Source: Austropuccinia psidii (taxonomy: Eukaryota > Basidiomycota > Pucciniomycetes > Pucciniales > Sphaerophragmiaceae). From it: a DNA stretch of 64,000 nucleotides. Where the stretch lies: the NCBI GenBank assembly GCA_023105745.1, contig JALGQZ010000001.1, positions 58,671,437 to 58,735,436 on the forward strand. Direction: 5' to 3'. The translations under genes were made by a program, and so were the position numbers. Shown piece by piece: positions 22,083 through 35,000 of the stretch (positions within the stretch are counted from its first letter, which is position 1; every line of letters begins with the position of its first letter). Under the pieces are notes generated by a model. It searched no databases and had not been told where the DNA came from. It saw only the letters and a program-made list of their open reading frames with translations.

Positions 22083-24295
22083 TCCCCCCTCTCTTCTAGA
22101 GTGAGAACGCCCAATTGACAGAGAGAATGCGCGAGGATTGGTTTGCTGACTGACTTGGTGAGAAAGTCAGCTAGCATACTGTCAGTTGGAGTGTAGATCA
22201 GCTTGATGTGAGACAACTGAACGATTTCTTTGATGAAGTGGAGCTGAATGTTGACGTGTTTCATTCGCTTGTTGAGATTACAATTGCCACTTGCTGTGTT
22301 GATGCAGCTTTGATTATCTTTGTGCACCGGTATGGATTGAGTGAAGTGGTGAATTTGACACTCAGTGGCCCATTGTTGGAACCACATGAGCTCAGAGGCC
22401 AAGTCACACAGAGACTTGTATTCAGCCTCAGCTGTGGATAAGGAGACGGAGGGTTGCTTTCTTGTTTTCCAAGTGGTTAAACAGTTGTTGAAAAGAACTA
22501 GATAACCAGTCGTGGACCTACGAGTTGACCTACAATTTCCCCAGTCTGCATCACTATAAGCTTTTACTCCACTGTCATTCCCTCTTGAGTAGACGAGACC
22601 AAGGCCAGGTGTACCCCGTAGGTAACATAAGACATGCAGGAATGCCTTCCAATGGAGAAGGCCAGGGCGCTCGAGGAATTGCAAAAGGGAGCTGACTGCA
22701 AAGGATAAGTCAGGGCATGTCGCAGTGCTAAGGTAATTGATACTCCCAATTGCACTGCAATAACTGATTCCCAAGGCATTGAAGGAGGAAGCTTCTTTGT
22801 TAGTGGCAACAGGCAAGTGGTCGTTCGGAAGTAATGGAGTTGATGCCAGCTTGCAGCTTGACATTCCGTATAAGTCAAGAAGTGACTTGGTGAAATGTTG
22901 CTGATCTAATGACAAATAGTCAGGTGAGTGAGTAACTTTTACACCAATCAAAAGGTTGGAGATAAAAATGTCCTTGATGTCAAACTCGGAAGCAATCTCC
23001 CTTTTGAACGGTTTGATGTCGGCCCCAAATATGGCTATGTCGTCCATGTGTATGTATAGCCATAACATTGAGGGATCTTGACGGAAAAATACACAAGGGT
23101 CCATAAGGCAAGCACAGAACCCAACTTTGATGAGCCAGGTTTTGAGCCTCTCATACCATGCCAAAGGCGCCTGCTTCAAGCCGTAGATCGCCTTTCAAAG
23201 CTTGAGGCAGTATTTCCTTTTATCAGTTGGCATGCCTTGTGGAATAAATAGGTAAACTGTTTCCATCAAGGGGGCATTGAGGAAAGCACTCTTGACGTCA
23301 ACTTGGTGAAACTGAAGATGCCGTGTGGCAGCCATTGCAATGAGGGAACGAAGGGAATTCAATTGTCTGGTAGGAGAGAACGTTTTGTGAAAGTCAACCC
23401 CAGGTGTTTGGGAAAAACCCTGTGCACAAAGTTGAGCCTTTTGTTTGATGATGTTCCCTTGAGGATCTCGCTTGGTTTTGAAGACCCAAGTGGTGCCAAC
23501 TAGCTTGTAACTGGATTTGAGTTCTACAACATCCCATACCTGGAGTTTATTCATGGAGGAGAACTCACGATTGATGGCCTCAATCCAATCATCTTTTGCT
23601 GGGCTATTGAGGGCGCTTTTAAAGGTCCGAGGGGTGTCGTCGCTTGTTTTCAGAAATACCTTAGGACGGCGCAAGAAAGGAAGAATGTTTTGATTGTCAA
23701 TCTTGCTTCTGATCAAGGTGGGATGCCGCTGGCCGATAACTTTAATGCGCCTGGGTACTTGAGGCGGTTCCTCACCCAGCGTGTGAGGTTCAAGAGGTGG
23801 ATAGGGATCATCAAAGCAGGGAGCCGGACTTTCTGTGGAGTGGATTTCATCGACCACTGCCGCATCATCAGGTTGGACTTCATCTACCAACCCTGAGTCC
23901 ATTCTTGAATCTCCCCAGTTGATGGTTCGCGGTACAACAGGAGTGACTTGGAGTGAAGGAAAACAGTTTTCATCAAAAATGACATGTTGACTGATGATGA
24001 CCTTTCTATTGGATAAGCGCAGGATCCGATAGCTGGTATTGTCATTTTGGTAGCCTAACAGGATTCCTTCAACTCCAGTGGGTGAAAGTTTCCATTCACA
24101 AGGGGTTCTAGAGAGTGAGACAACTTCCCTGCAACCAAAGGTTCGAAGCTTCTTAATTTGGGGTGGAACTCCTTTCCAAATGGCATGCAGACTAAGATTG
24201 TGTCTAGAGGGAGCCGGAATAAGGTTGCACAGCATGGTGGCTGTGAGGATACCCTCTGCCCAGTAGTTGTTGGGTAAATTTGAGCCAATGAGCAA
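22064..24295 (-). pseudogene. C2 pol: integrase C-terminus, RT and RNase H
   Basis: One frame with a single TGA (23195-23197) in KL*KAIYGLKQAPLAWY, where C5 has Arg (CGC). The right part carries the integrase tail, then the RT opening (WVFKTKRDPQGN, DVKSAFLNAPL). The left part carries the RT catalytic site YIHMDDIAIFG, with both Asp intact, then RNase H with AYSDADWG, STAEAEYKSL and the KHVNIQLHFIKE block. Apart from the stop it is nearly intact. It ends at 22064 inside the 3' LTR. Confidence 0.9.
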
Positions 24296-24800
24296 GCATC
24301 AAGCCTTCTCTGAAATGGTCCGGTTTTCTCTTTTGGCTAAGTCATTATGCTGAGGGGTTTCTGCTGGAGAGAAATGATGGACGAAACCCTCACTGTTTGC
24401 TAGCGACAGGAAATGGTGATTGAGAAACTCACCACCTCTGTCGGAGACCAGTTTTTTTAACTTTTGGTCGTGCAACTTTTCCATGAGATTCTTCACAATG
24501 AAAAATTGTTCATAAGCATCCTATTTAGACTTCAGTAAGCGAACTGTTTTGAAAGAGGTGAATTGGTCAACTATTGTCAAGAAATACTGAAAGCTGGAGA
24601 TGGAAGAGGGAAAGATGGGCCCTACAAGATTGATGTGAACACAGTCTAGTGGGTGACTTGCAAGTTCAAATTCATCGTTGAAAGGTAACAAGGTTTCTTT
24701 ATTGACTTTGCAGACCCGCCAGTTCTTCTGGAGAGGAGGGAGCCCCAAAGATTTGAGAGGAGCTTCCCCGGGATGGTCAAGTCGCATGTGCCACAAGTTG
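24296..24800 (-). pseudogene. C2 integrase core and N-terminus (broken)
   Basis: Contains the HHCC finger end (CKVNKETLLPFN), DCVHINLVGP and IVDQFTSFKT (first catalytic Asp region), SDRGGEF, and AETPQHNDLAKREN: the normal EHNG is QHND, so the motif is altered. A TGA at 24299-24301 replaces the Arg of EKARCL, which is CGA in C5. Another stop lies near 24521. Cut at 24800 by the solo LTR. Confidence 0.88.
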
Positions 24801-26628
24801 TGTAAGGTGTGGATATGCAACTTTGATTAAAAATCAAGTACTTTTCCTGTCCTCAAAATTTGTATAAGGTAGAAAATCAATTAAAAATAGTAAGAAATAT
24901 TATTTTTAAGAGAAAACACGCCAGATTTATTGTTTATAGCTTTATTAGTATAAAACAATAATATTCTAAAGATTTATTGTTATACCAACAATAAAAATTT
25001 ATCCAAAAATACTCTACAAGAGATATTTTAAGGCTACAAAGAAAATTTCTGCAAGAGCAATTTCAATTGGAATTAATTGAGCAATGAACTGCAAGCAATT
25101 AATTAAAGAAAAGAGTATTTAAAAAGAATATTAAAGAGAAAACACGCCCAAAAGTGACCAGAGTGAATTTGGAAACAAAGTGACAAAGTTTACAGTGATG
25201 AAAGATGCTTTAATTCACTTTTGGGGTGGTTCAGGGGTAAAAATGATTATAAGAGTTACAAACAATGATTATAATGATTTTTTCACGTGGTTAAAAGGAT
25301 TAAAATGATTTAAAAATGGTGGTTGGAATCTTTTATTGATTGGTTTAACAGTGTTTAAACTAATTAATAAAAGGAAAAGATTCTAACATGAAGAGAAAAG
25401 TGGGGCAAAGAAGACATTATTTTATAGCCATCAATTTTTTTACTCCAAAAGTAAAGTTTACTCTTGTCAGTCGTGAAAAACATTCTGACAACAGAAAAGC
25501 CAATTATGGCATCATTGAACCCTGGTTTAGACCAAAAAGGGCTGGTTTAAGCCATTTTTAGCCATTTTAGACCCTTAAATCAGCCATTACTATAGCAATA
25601 CCTGGCCTAGAGCCTTCAAAACACGTCAGAATGTGTGTCAGAGGCGTAGAAACCAGTTAAAACTGTTTTTACTATGATTGTTTTATCTTAAGGGTAGTTT
25701 TACACTCTTGGCAACAGCTAAAACTACCCCAGTTGGTATCAAAACCTCATCATCAATTGAGTCCACAGACCCTGTAACTCAATTGCAGGCCAAAAGTGAT
25801 GAACTTTTGCGTGAATTTTGACATCCCACGCCTTTCAGCAAGGATTTTGGGGGTCTAGCTCCCCCTTAGAGCTGGAGTTCCTTTCCCCCCCCAAATTTAA
25901 TCTTTCCAATTTATTTTTCCTTTAATTCCTCATCATGTATTATACTTAGAATTTACATATGTAATTCAATTGAATTGTACAGTAAAATACAGTAATAATT
26001 GATACCTCATATGTAAATCAAAGCTCACTTATGTAATACACGCGCACATTTTGACATTTCAATTGAATTCAATTGAAAATACTTCAATTCCTCATAACTT
26101 CCAAACTAAACACAACACCTCAATTTTAACACAAAAATTGATGGTTAACACCACATGTGGTGTGAATTAAATTAAATTTTGCAGGATTTTCAACTTTTGT
26201 ATGGAAAATACTAAAAACTTAATTTGAGCTTATTTAGAGTTGAGTTACAAGAATTTCACTCAGAGGTGACCCCACCTAATTTTTTATGAGGAATCCAATG
26301 GTGAAATAATTTTTATATGTTTATTTATTGGATAAAAAGTTATAATAATTTTTATTTAACTTTTTTCCAAATTTATTTATTTTTTTACAATTTTGTTAAA
26401 ATTTCATTTTTACTTAATTTTTTCAAGTATAAATGTAATTTTATAATTCCAAAATTTAATGTAATTTTATTTTTAAATTGTCATTAAATTTTTTATCTTG
26501 AATATAATTTTATATTTATATTTTGATTTTTATTTTAATCATATAAATAAATTTATTTTATTTATATTTATATGTTAATTTTGTATTTGTGGTCTTTTGG
26601 GTATATGAAATTACCTCTAAGGCTCACA
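24801..26628 (-). repeat. Solo LTR of the G5 family inside C2
   Basis: 1828 bp with the same ends as the G5 LTRs (plus strand TGTAAGG...GGCTCACA) and high identity over its length. Perfect agttg duplications (24796-24800 and 26629-26633) flank it, so the internal part was lost by LTR-LTR recombination after insertion. The CAATTG palindrome (26057-26078) is present. Small open frames inside it are not genes. Confidence 0.95.
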
Positions 26629-27864
26629 AGTTGATTGGAGATTGAGCCGTAAGGGCAGTTGGGAGAGAGTTGCGACCTGCATGAGATTATTCACTATTGT
26701 ACCCTTAAGAATTTGGTTTCCATCGGACTCAAGAGTGAAAGAGTTGTCAGTGCGTTTGATGAGCATGTTGTCTTGACAGAGCTCTAGAAGGCTGATCAGA
26801 TTGCGGTTGAGTTTTGGGACATACAGGCAGTTCTTCAAGCTGAGTCCTATGCCATCGCAAAGGAGGCTAACCATGCCAACTGCTTTTGCAAGGAGAGAAC
26901 TTGATTAGTCTCCAGTTGAGAACTGGATATCAAGAGTTTCTTTGAAGGAGGAGAACATCTTCTTCGAGTTGAACATGTGGTGAGTGGCACCACAGTCAAC
27001 GATGAGAAATTAGCCTGGCGAAGGCAAGTTGTTGCCTGTGATGAATACCTGAGCTGCGGAGGCAAAAAGGGCTGCTGGACTTTGATTCAGTCCAGCTTTC
27101 CTTTTGTTTTCTCGTTGTGGTGGTCAGAGCTGCGGATGTTCAGCGGAGCATTCCTCCTTTTAATGGTTGGTGCAATTTGGGTTGTGTTTACCATTGGTAC
27201 AGTAGTACATGATCTTGTATGGTCCTGATGATTCAGAGAGGTGAGCGGAGGCAGTTGTGAATATATTTTCTTTTAGTCAAGAGTTGTTGTAGAAATCTTG
27301 GAGTTTCGAGAGAATGAAATTGGGTTTTTTGATAAGATCGTTGCTAAGAGTAAGAACTTCAACATATTGGTGAAGTCTTGTATCTGCGCTCAATTTTCCC
27401 AAGATAGTGAATGAAAGGATTTCAGATGGTACGATTATGTTTACCGACTCTAGATCCAACATGACTCTTTGGCTATTATTGATATATTCTTGAATATCAC
27501 CACTGTAGCTTGATTTGAGCTAGTCCATCCATACTCGGTCTCTGTTGATGGCTCTCTTTGAGGCATATTGCTCGTTGATCTTTGTCCAGAGTGAGTGAGA
27601 GTTTTTGATTGTCTCTTGATTGACACATTTGAGAAAGACTTGGTTGCTTACTCTAGAGGCAATGATGTTTACTGCCTCATAGCTCAACTTCTTCCATTTG
27701 TTTGAAGGAGTGGTTGAGGCTTCTGGATCCAATGATTTTTTGCACACATTGATTAAGTCTTTTGATCACAATAAGATGGTGATGCGACCGTACCATTTGC
27801 TGAAGTTGGTTCCAGTTAGGATAGATACTGAAGATATATCTTGGTCAGTGTTGCTTTCAGCCAT
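26629..27864 (-). pseudogene. C2 gag and protease (broken)
   Basis: Gag begins with ATG at 27862-27864 (MAESNTDQD...LTGTNFSKWYGRI), reaches a TGA near 27765 in LL*SKD, and then a TAG in WMD*LKS (about 27519-27521). The knuckle has the CTNGKHNPNCTNH pattern followed by a stop. The protease motif VDCGATHHMFN keeps Asp (26995-26997) with Cys in place of Ser. The chain ends in the CLYVPKLNRNLISLLEL block next to the solo LTR. Confidence 0.87.
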
Positions 27865-27918
27865 AGTAATTCCTGATGTCCACCATTGATTAGTTCAGAG
27901 CTATCAAGACTGTAGATC

Positions 27919-28501
27919 TGTTAAAGTGTGAGACTAAACGGTGGATTACGTTAATGATTGTAAACACAGGATAACATGGAGGATAAGTGAGGAAGTACCT
28001 AAATGGTGGACTACCAGTGTTTACAACTAAAAATAATTTGGCTTTTATATAAATTGGATGCTACAAGATCCATGAGCACTGAATGTGATGAGATGGATCT
28101 GGGTTAGTCTAGTAGAGGATCATGATTGTTTTTGAAGAACAAGAGATACTCTACCTGAATCAATTACAAATAGAAATAATTAATTAAACAAAAATAAGAA
28201 AGAAAGAAGGAGAATAAAAAGGAGATACAAAAGATGAAGTATATGAAATAATGAGAATGAGAATAAAAAGGGAACGAAAGAAAGGAGCAAAGGAAAAGAG
28301 GAGTATTAATCGATGAGGTTTCTTGAGATGATTCTTAAGGAGTTTAAGTATTGTTGAAGGTTGATTTTCCAGTCATGCGCAGGGTCTGCGCATGATCCGC
28401 TTGTTGAACGTTAGGGTTAGGTTAGCTGCGCGTTGACATTTGTGTTGATTGTTGGGTGTTGGAGGATTTAGAAGTGAACTAGCTATCTTTGATTCTCTAC
28501 A
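27919..28501 (-). repeat. C2 5' LTR
   Basis: 583 bp, partner of 21500-22082. The TATA box TATATAAAAG on the minus strand (28042-28051) would drive C2 transcription leftward. Directly inside, the minus strand reads GATCTACAGTCTTGATAGC, the candidate primer-binding site. Confidence 0.95.
28042..28051 (-). promoter_or_regulatory. TATA box of C2 5' LTR
   Basis: TATATAAAAG on the minus strand, identical in position to 21623-21632 of the other LTR. Confidence 0.55.
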
Positions 28502-28542
28502 GGTAAAGCTTTTACAAGAAGATTTATCTAAGATACAATAAT

Positions 28543-28814
28543 TGTGTGTTTGATTGAGACTTGCCCGTAGTCCTTATGACTCCTATTTTCCATGAAGGAG
28601 GGCCTTTTTCTATTCTTTATTACAAGATTTTTTACAAGCATTGTTCACATCGCTAGGCAATGTCGACGGACTTGTAACTACTCATACGTCAGAAGATCTT
28701 GGTCTAAAGGTATGGTTCAGAGTTAGTTTCTGGACCATGCCATGCTGCCTATGGCAGGTGTATTTTTGGGGTAGGATTGACTAACCTAAGCTCATCATGG
28801 CTTGATTTTTGACA
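28543..28814 (-). repeat. C3 3' LTR
   Basis: Matches 42591-42827 from TGACTCCT at 28577 to TTTTTGACA at 28814. The left edge at 28543 is a guess from a TG. The minus-strand start is TGTCAAAAATCAAGCC. Confidence 0.75.
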
Positions 28815-29621
28815 CCTCCCCCTCACTCCTAAGCTTGTTAAGGCACGTTGTAGATTGGTTTTTGTCACTGAATTTGTAAGGAAATCAGCTAGCATGTCCA
28901 GTGTTGGAGCATATTGAAGCTTAATGAAATTGGATTGAGCTGCTTCCTTGACAAAGTGGAGCTGTATATCCACATGTTTCATTCATTTGTTATTGAGGTT
29001 GCAATTGTCATTAGCAGTACCAATGCAACTCTTATTGTCTTCCCAGACTATTATTTTGTTGTCAAACTGGTAAATTTCTGCTTCTTGAAACCACTGGCAA
29101 AGCCACAGGAGTTCTGAGGTCAAATTGCAGAGGGATTTGTATTCAGCCTTGGCTGTTGAGATTGACACAGATGGTTGTTTTCTTGTTTTCCAGAAAATAC
29201 GACAACCATGCATTTGTGCAAGGAATCCAGAGGTTGAATGTTGTGTTTCATGGCAAGTACCCCAGTCGGCATCACTGAACGCAACTAGACTTGACTTCTT
29301 GTCTTGCATATAGCAAAGTCCCACATCTTGTGTACCTCGAAGGTACTTTAGCACATGTAAGAAGGCCTTCCAGTGATGTATGCCTGGTTTTTCTATATAC
29401 TGAGACAGGCAGCTAACGGCAAAAGAGAGGTCAGGTCGAGTGGCTGTGCTGTGGTAATTGATGCTGCCAATGGCACTACAATAGCTGACCTCAATAGCCT
29501 CAAAGAATTTTCTCTCATCCTCTGTAGCTGGCCCTAAGTGTAAATTGGGTACAACAGGAGTGCTTACAATCTTACACTCCTGCATTCCATAATAGTGCAG
29601 AAGTTATTCGATGAAGTGTTG
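28749..29621 (-). pseudogene. C3 RT C-terminus and RNase H (broken)
   Basis: Encodes the RT thumb (SYCSAIGSINYHSTATRPDLSFAV), RNase H with AFSDADWGTC and STAKAEYKSL, and KHVDIQLHFVKE. TGA at 28983-28985 replaces the Arg that is CGA in C2. At 29621 the frame meets G4 within the QQHF block, and the rest of RT is at 39588 onward. Confidence 0.87.
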
Positions 29622-31278
29622 TGTCACAGGGGCTCTTATGGAAGCAAGAGTGGCCTGGCACTCAGGAATCAAGAACTCACTTGGAGGGCTCCAAAAGATG
29701 ATAAGAAATATTATGGAATATATTTCTTAAGCAGGAATAAAAGAAAGGACAAATATGCCAAAGATAAAAGAATAATAGAAATGAAGCCAGAGGCCAAAGA
29801 TAAAAGGAAGCCAAAAGCCAAGAAGCCAACCAAGTGAATCCTCAATTCACTGTTTCAACCTGCCAGAAAGAATAATGGAATTAGCAAAAGGATATGACCA
29901 CTAATATCCACTGACAGGCGAAGAAAGAAAAGAGAAAAGGGTGCTAATGACTGACTTAAGATTATCAGTATTTACTTTAATAATGTAAAAGAAAATAAGG
30001 ATAAAAAATAAATCCAATATATTAATTAACTGGGGAAAAAGTCCCCAGGTGATGAAAGGTGGCCGGTATATGTGAAAAGCTGAAAAATTGATCCTGGAAG
30101 GTGGATCAATGACTGTATTGTCCGAATCGGGAAATACAGTTCTGGCCATCTTGAAATTTGAACTGTGTGATGGAATTCACACAGTGGAATAAGAAATGGC
30201 GCAATTGGGCCAAGGCCATACAGGTTGATTGAACAAGGCCTGTACGGATGAATTGGGCTGTCCAAGGAGTATTGAATACTTGATGTCTTGACAACTGATT
30301 TAAATGATGTAATACCTCTTGAGAATTGACCTTAGAATAATCCTGGATGGATTGTACCAACCCAACTCCTGCAGATACAGGTGGTTGGGATCCTTGAATG
30401 ATCTTCTGAATTGCCGCCATGGATTGCCAGACTGATGAGCTGAAGAGTCCTCCTTTGAAATGGGCGTTGGAATTATGGACCTTGAAATGGAAAGGTGGAT
30501 TTGGGTCCTGAGAACGTCATCATTGGATTGCTGAGTAAAAATGGTGCATAATGGTATATAATACCACATATGCACCACATCTGCAGTCTTGAGTACGGAG
30601 TGCATGAAGGAAAGGGAAGAATTCCCCTTAAGTTGAGGGGAAGGCTTGCTGAGCTGATCTGGTGGCCTCTGGTGGTTGCCAGAGGCCATGGTGGTCCATG
30701 GCCAAAATTGGGTCCTACGGGATTTATGGCCAAAAGGGTGTCCAAGAGGGATTTGGTCATTTTTGGGTCCAAGGAACTCATGGCCAAAATTGGCTCAGGT
30801 GGGCCCAATTGTGGTTTGGGACCCACCTGGCTGGCCCCTTTGGCCCCTTTTGGCCTCATTGGATTAGGCCAAAAGGGGCCTAATTGGCCTACGGACCGTA
30901 GAAGCCGTAGGGGGCCTAAATGGCCCAAAAAGGCCATTTAGGCCAAAACCCCCATAATGAAAAGGGGGTGGCAAGGGCCAAGGAAGATGGCTAGGGGGTC
31001 CAGAACCCCCTGGAAGATAAAAGGACCCCCCAGGCCCAAAATAAAAGATGAAGGCCTGGGGGTTGGTGAGGTGGAAATTGTCCAAGAAGGCCAATGATGG
31101 CAGGATATGGCCTGAGGCCATAAATGATGGTTGAGAGGGGTTATGGCGTAAAAAACATAAAACACCCAAGGGGGCCAATTGTCCATAAAGGACATGACGT
31201 GACCAATTGGCCCTATCTTGGCTCCAGGTTGGATTGCCGCAGCCATCAAGGAGGAGGGCCAAACTTGTGGTTGTGACA
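29622..31278 (-). repeat. G4 3' LTR
   Basis: 1657 bp. It is rich in GGCC motifs and unusually GC-rich for this window in its middle part. An imperfect palindrome around TATATA lies near 30545-30580. It lacks a 43-bp and a ~19-bp segment found in its partner. The many overlapping open frames here are by-products of composition, not genes. Confidence 0.95.
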
Positions 31279-32069
31279 GTACCCCCCTACCTTGAATGGT
31301 GAGCTCCTGAGCACCAAGATAAGGTAGAAGCCTGTTGAGGCTATTAAGACGGATTGGACGGAGGGATTCCAGAGGTATTTGATCTTTTGAAAAGAAAATT
31401 TTGAACTGATAATAGTGTTGGCATATGAATTGAGGTTGACGTAGTCTTCTCTTGACATTTGGTTTTGCAAATGTTGAAGGATTGAATGGACGTAGTATTT
31501 TGGCATAAATATTATAATGAAAGAAAGTTGAAATGATAAAGAAAGAAAATAAAAGAAAATGAAACAAAACAGAAAAAGAAATAAAAAGAAAAATTTTGAG
31601 GGGGAGTCCAATCTTCATCACGGATTTTGAGAATTGAATTGAGGGTGGCCGGGGTACCTGGAAAAGAGATTTGATGCCAGGTGCTCACAAAGTGGCCAAG
31701 GTGATGTTTTGGACAGATTGTAGACCCCTCAGGGAAGTGCACACCGGGAGAGGAACTTACTTTTGGTAGTTGCCAATCCCGCCAGTGCCATAAAAGAAAA
31801 ACAAAACTGGTTAAGGATTGAATTGAATTGGGAAACTTGGAAAAGAAGTAAAAAGGGTGAATGGTCCATTTGTCCAAGTGAAAATGGCCATAATTTTGGA
31901 ATTGAATGTTGCAAAACCAGGCCAAGATCTGTGTCCAAAATTGCAAAGTGCTCACAGAGTGGCCAAGGTGATGCTTACAACAGATAAGGGTAGAATACCC
32001 CAAAAGGTGCATACCAGGAGTGGGACTTACTTTTGGTAATTCCTCTCCCCACCAAGCACCATAAATGAA
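31279..32069 (-). other. G4 3' untranslated region with diverged direct repeat
   Basis: Between the pol stop and the LTR. Two copies of a ~95-bp segment (31679-31775 and 31947-32043) share GTGCTCACA.AGTGGCCAAGGTGATG and ACTTACTTTTGGTA. No gene is visible. Confidence 0.7.
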
Positions 32070-35000
32070 TCAAGCTTTTGAAGAATTGGGACCCGGCTTG
32101 TCAGGATATAAAGAATGAAAATCTTTGACAAGTTCAGGACAATTCTTGAGGTTTTCGGCTGGTTCCCAAGTGGACCTTTCTGGGTCTTGACTGAAACCTT
32201 TCCATTCCACCACATACCATAAATTTCGTCTCTTGAGCTTTGAGTCCAGTATTTGAGAGACTTCCCATTCCTCTTCTTCTTCAATGATTATTGGAGGAGG
32301 AGGCTCTTGATGCCGCTTTGGGATTGTTGATGTCTTGACTGGTTCCAAAAGTGAGATATGGAAGACTGGGTGGATGGATTTCCATTGAGATGGAAGCTTG
32401 AGGTGGTAAGCATGAGAACTGACTTTCTTCAAGATTGGAAAGGGACCCAACCATCTTTCGGATAGTTTTTTGGTGGGTCTGGTGGATTTTATATTCTTGG
32501 AAGAAAGCCATACCATGTCACCAGGATTGAAAACAGGTTGACTTGCTCTACCTTTATCTGCATACCTCTTAAACCGGTTTATGGCGATTTCAAATTCTCT
32601 CTTGACATCTTGCTGTACTGATTAGATTTTTGTTGATAACTTTCCAGAAGGAGTATCTTGAGTGATGTGAACTGAATCAAATTGTGGATCTCTTCCATAA
32701 ACAGTGAAAAACGGTTATTGCTTGGTTGAAGAGTGATCAGAATTATTGTAGGCAAATTCAGCCAGAGGGAGCCAGGTGTTCCAATCATCTTGATGATAAC
32801 TGACATACATCCGAAGATACTGTTCTAGTATCTGATTTACCCTCTCTGTCTGTCCATCAGTTTCTGGATGATAAGCAGTTGACAAGTCTCTTGAAATCTT
32901 GAGCTGCTGACAAAGATTGGTCCAGAAGGAAGAAACGAAGAGTGAACCTCTATCACTGACAATGCTTGATGGGAGGCCATGCTTTGAGAAAATATTCTTG
33001 ATGAATAAATGGGCCAAATCAAGTGAAGTGATTGAAGACATTGTTGGAATGAAAACCACCATTTTTGAGAATCTGTCCACTATGACAAGGATTGAGTCAA
33101 AGGAATTTGACAGTGGCAGTTGAGTGACGAAATCCATCGAGAGACAAATCCAAGGACCATTTGGAATTGGAAGAGGTTTGAGGAATCCAAACTTCTTATG
33201 GTGAATATTCTTGTTTCTTGAGCACTGTTGACAGGATGAAACATAATCCTTGATGAATTGAGTCATGCCAGACCAGTGGAAATCCCGCTTGACAAGTTTG
33301 AGAGTCTTCTCTTGGCCAGGGTGTCCAGCTAGAGGAGAATCGTGACGCTTTTGAAGAATGCTGAGCTGAATTGTGGAGTCATTTGGGACTACCACCCGAT
33401 CTTTGAAGAGAAGAAGTTGGGAGGAGGAATCAAGAGAATAATCTTGGACAGATTTACCTTTACCCAAAACTTCAAGGATACTTCTGTACTGAGGATCTTG
33501 CCATACTGCCTTCTGAATTGAGTCAATCAGATTTGAAAATGACTCCACCTTGACTGCAAAGAACTTTGAGGGTTGAACTTCATCTTGCTTAATGAGTTGC
33601 TGAAAATTCATTGGATTCTTTCTGATGAAATCCTCCCCCCTCTCTGGATAAACGTTGTCCCGACGTGATAAAGCATCCGGAAGAGTAGCCAGGCGGCCAG
33701 GGCGGTAAGTGATTGAGAAATGAAATTCAGCCCAACGGGCTTGACGGCGAGTAAGGATCTTTGATGACATAAAGTACTGAAGAGAAGAATGATTGGTGAG
33801 AACTTCAAAAGGGGAAGACAGAGAAAGAAGAAAAGCCCTCCAGTGCTTGAGAGCCCAGACTATGCCAAGGAGTTCCTTGTCATGAATCTCATAGTTGAGC
33901 TCCGCTGGAATAAGCTTGCGGCTGTCGAATGCAATGGGATGTTTTCCTGAGTCAGAGACCTGACTCAGTACAGCACCCAAGGCATAATCGAATGCATCGG
34001 TCTCTACAATGGTGGGTAGAGAAGGACTGAAGTGGGAAAGGATTGGAGCGGTGGTGAAAGCCTCTTTGAGTTGATGAAACTGACTAAGAGCTTCCTCATT
34101 GAGGGGGAAACAGGAAGCTTTCTTGAGGAAGCTGGTGAGTGAACTGATCTTCTTTGAATAGTTCTTGATGAAACGGCGGTAAAAATTGGCAAAGCCAAGA
34201 AAGGATTGAAGTGCCTTGAGGTTTCTTGGAGGAGGCCAATTGAGAATCTGCTGGACTTTTGCTTGGTCCATCTTGAGGCCTTCAGCAGAAACAACATAAC
34301 CAAGGTATTCAACACTAGAAACATGAAAAAGGCATTTGGACGCCTTAGCAAAAAGATTATTGGCCCTAAGTCTGGAAAGAACAGTGGACACATGAGTGAC
34401 ATGCTCTTCCGCAGACTTGGAAAAGAACATAATATCATCTAAATAAACCACAACATAAACATCAAGAAAATATTGGAAGATATCATTGACAAGATTTTGA
34501 AAAGAAGCAGGAGAATTGGTGAGCCCAAACGGCATAACCAAGTACTCATAACTGCCATATTTAGTTCTAAAACAGGTCAAATGTTCATCACCCTCCTTGA
34601 TTCTGAGCAGGTTATATGCACCACGCAAATCAATCTTGGAGAAGATAGAAGAACCATTAAAGACATTGAGGAGCTGATTCATAGGAGGAACAGGATACTT
34701 GTTCTTCCTAGTAACAGCATTGAGTTTGCGGTAATCAACACACAAACGGAGGCCACCATCCTTCTTTTTGACAAAAAGAACAGGTGCTCCTGTAGAAGAG
34801 GAGCTTGGCCGGATGAAACCTTTCTCTACATTCTCTGAAATGTAGGCCCTGAGTGTATCTGACTCTTGTTTGGATAAAGAGTAGATCACCCCAACTGGAG
34901 GTAGAGACCCCTCCAGTTCGATATGATGATCACAGGTGCGGTGAGGAGGAAGTTCCTCTGCTTTCACCTTGGAGAATACATCCAAGTATTGGTGATAGAC

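Larger units (their letters stand above)
21500..28501 (-). mobile_element. C2: complete but dead Ty1/copia element containing a gypsy solo LTR
   Basis: Two 583-bp LTRs (21500-22082 and 27919-28501) with TG...CA ends are flanked by perfect ggtaa duplications (21495-21499 and 28502-28506). The pyrimidine run on the plus strand at 22083-22093 is the polypurine tract of the minus element. Gag, protease, integrase, RT and RNase H follow in Copia order. A solo LTR (24801-26628) splits integrase; without it the element is about 5.17 kb. The LTRs are very similar, so C2 is fairly young, yet it carries several nonsense codons. Confidence 0.95.

Noticed and set aside
23303..24266. Plus-strand open frames across C2 (and similar ones opposite C1, C5 and G5 pol).
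   Set aside because: They are shadows of the real minus-strand pol; only the minus frames show conserved domains.
30570..31262. Several overlapping open frames on both strands in the G4 LTRs (also 38555-39588).
   Set aside because: They follow from the GC-rich, GGCC-repeated composition, occur in both LTRs, have no domain, and lie wholly in non-coding LTR sequence. The 400-codon frame at 38555-39757 is C3 RT fused by chance to the G4 LTR.
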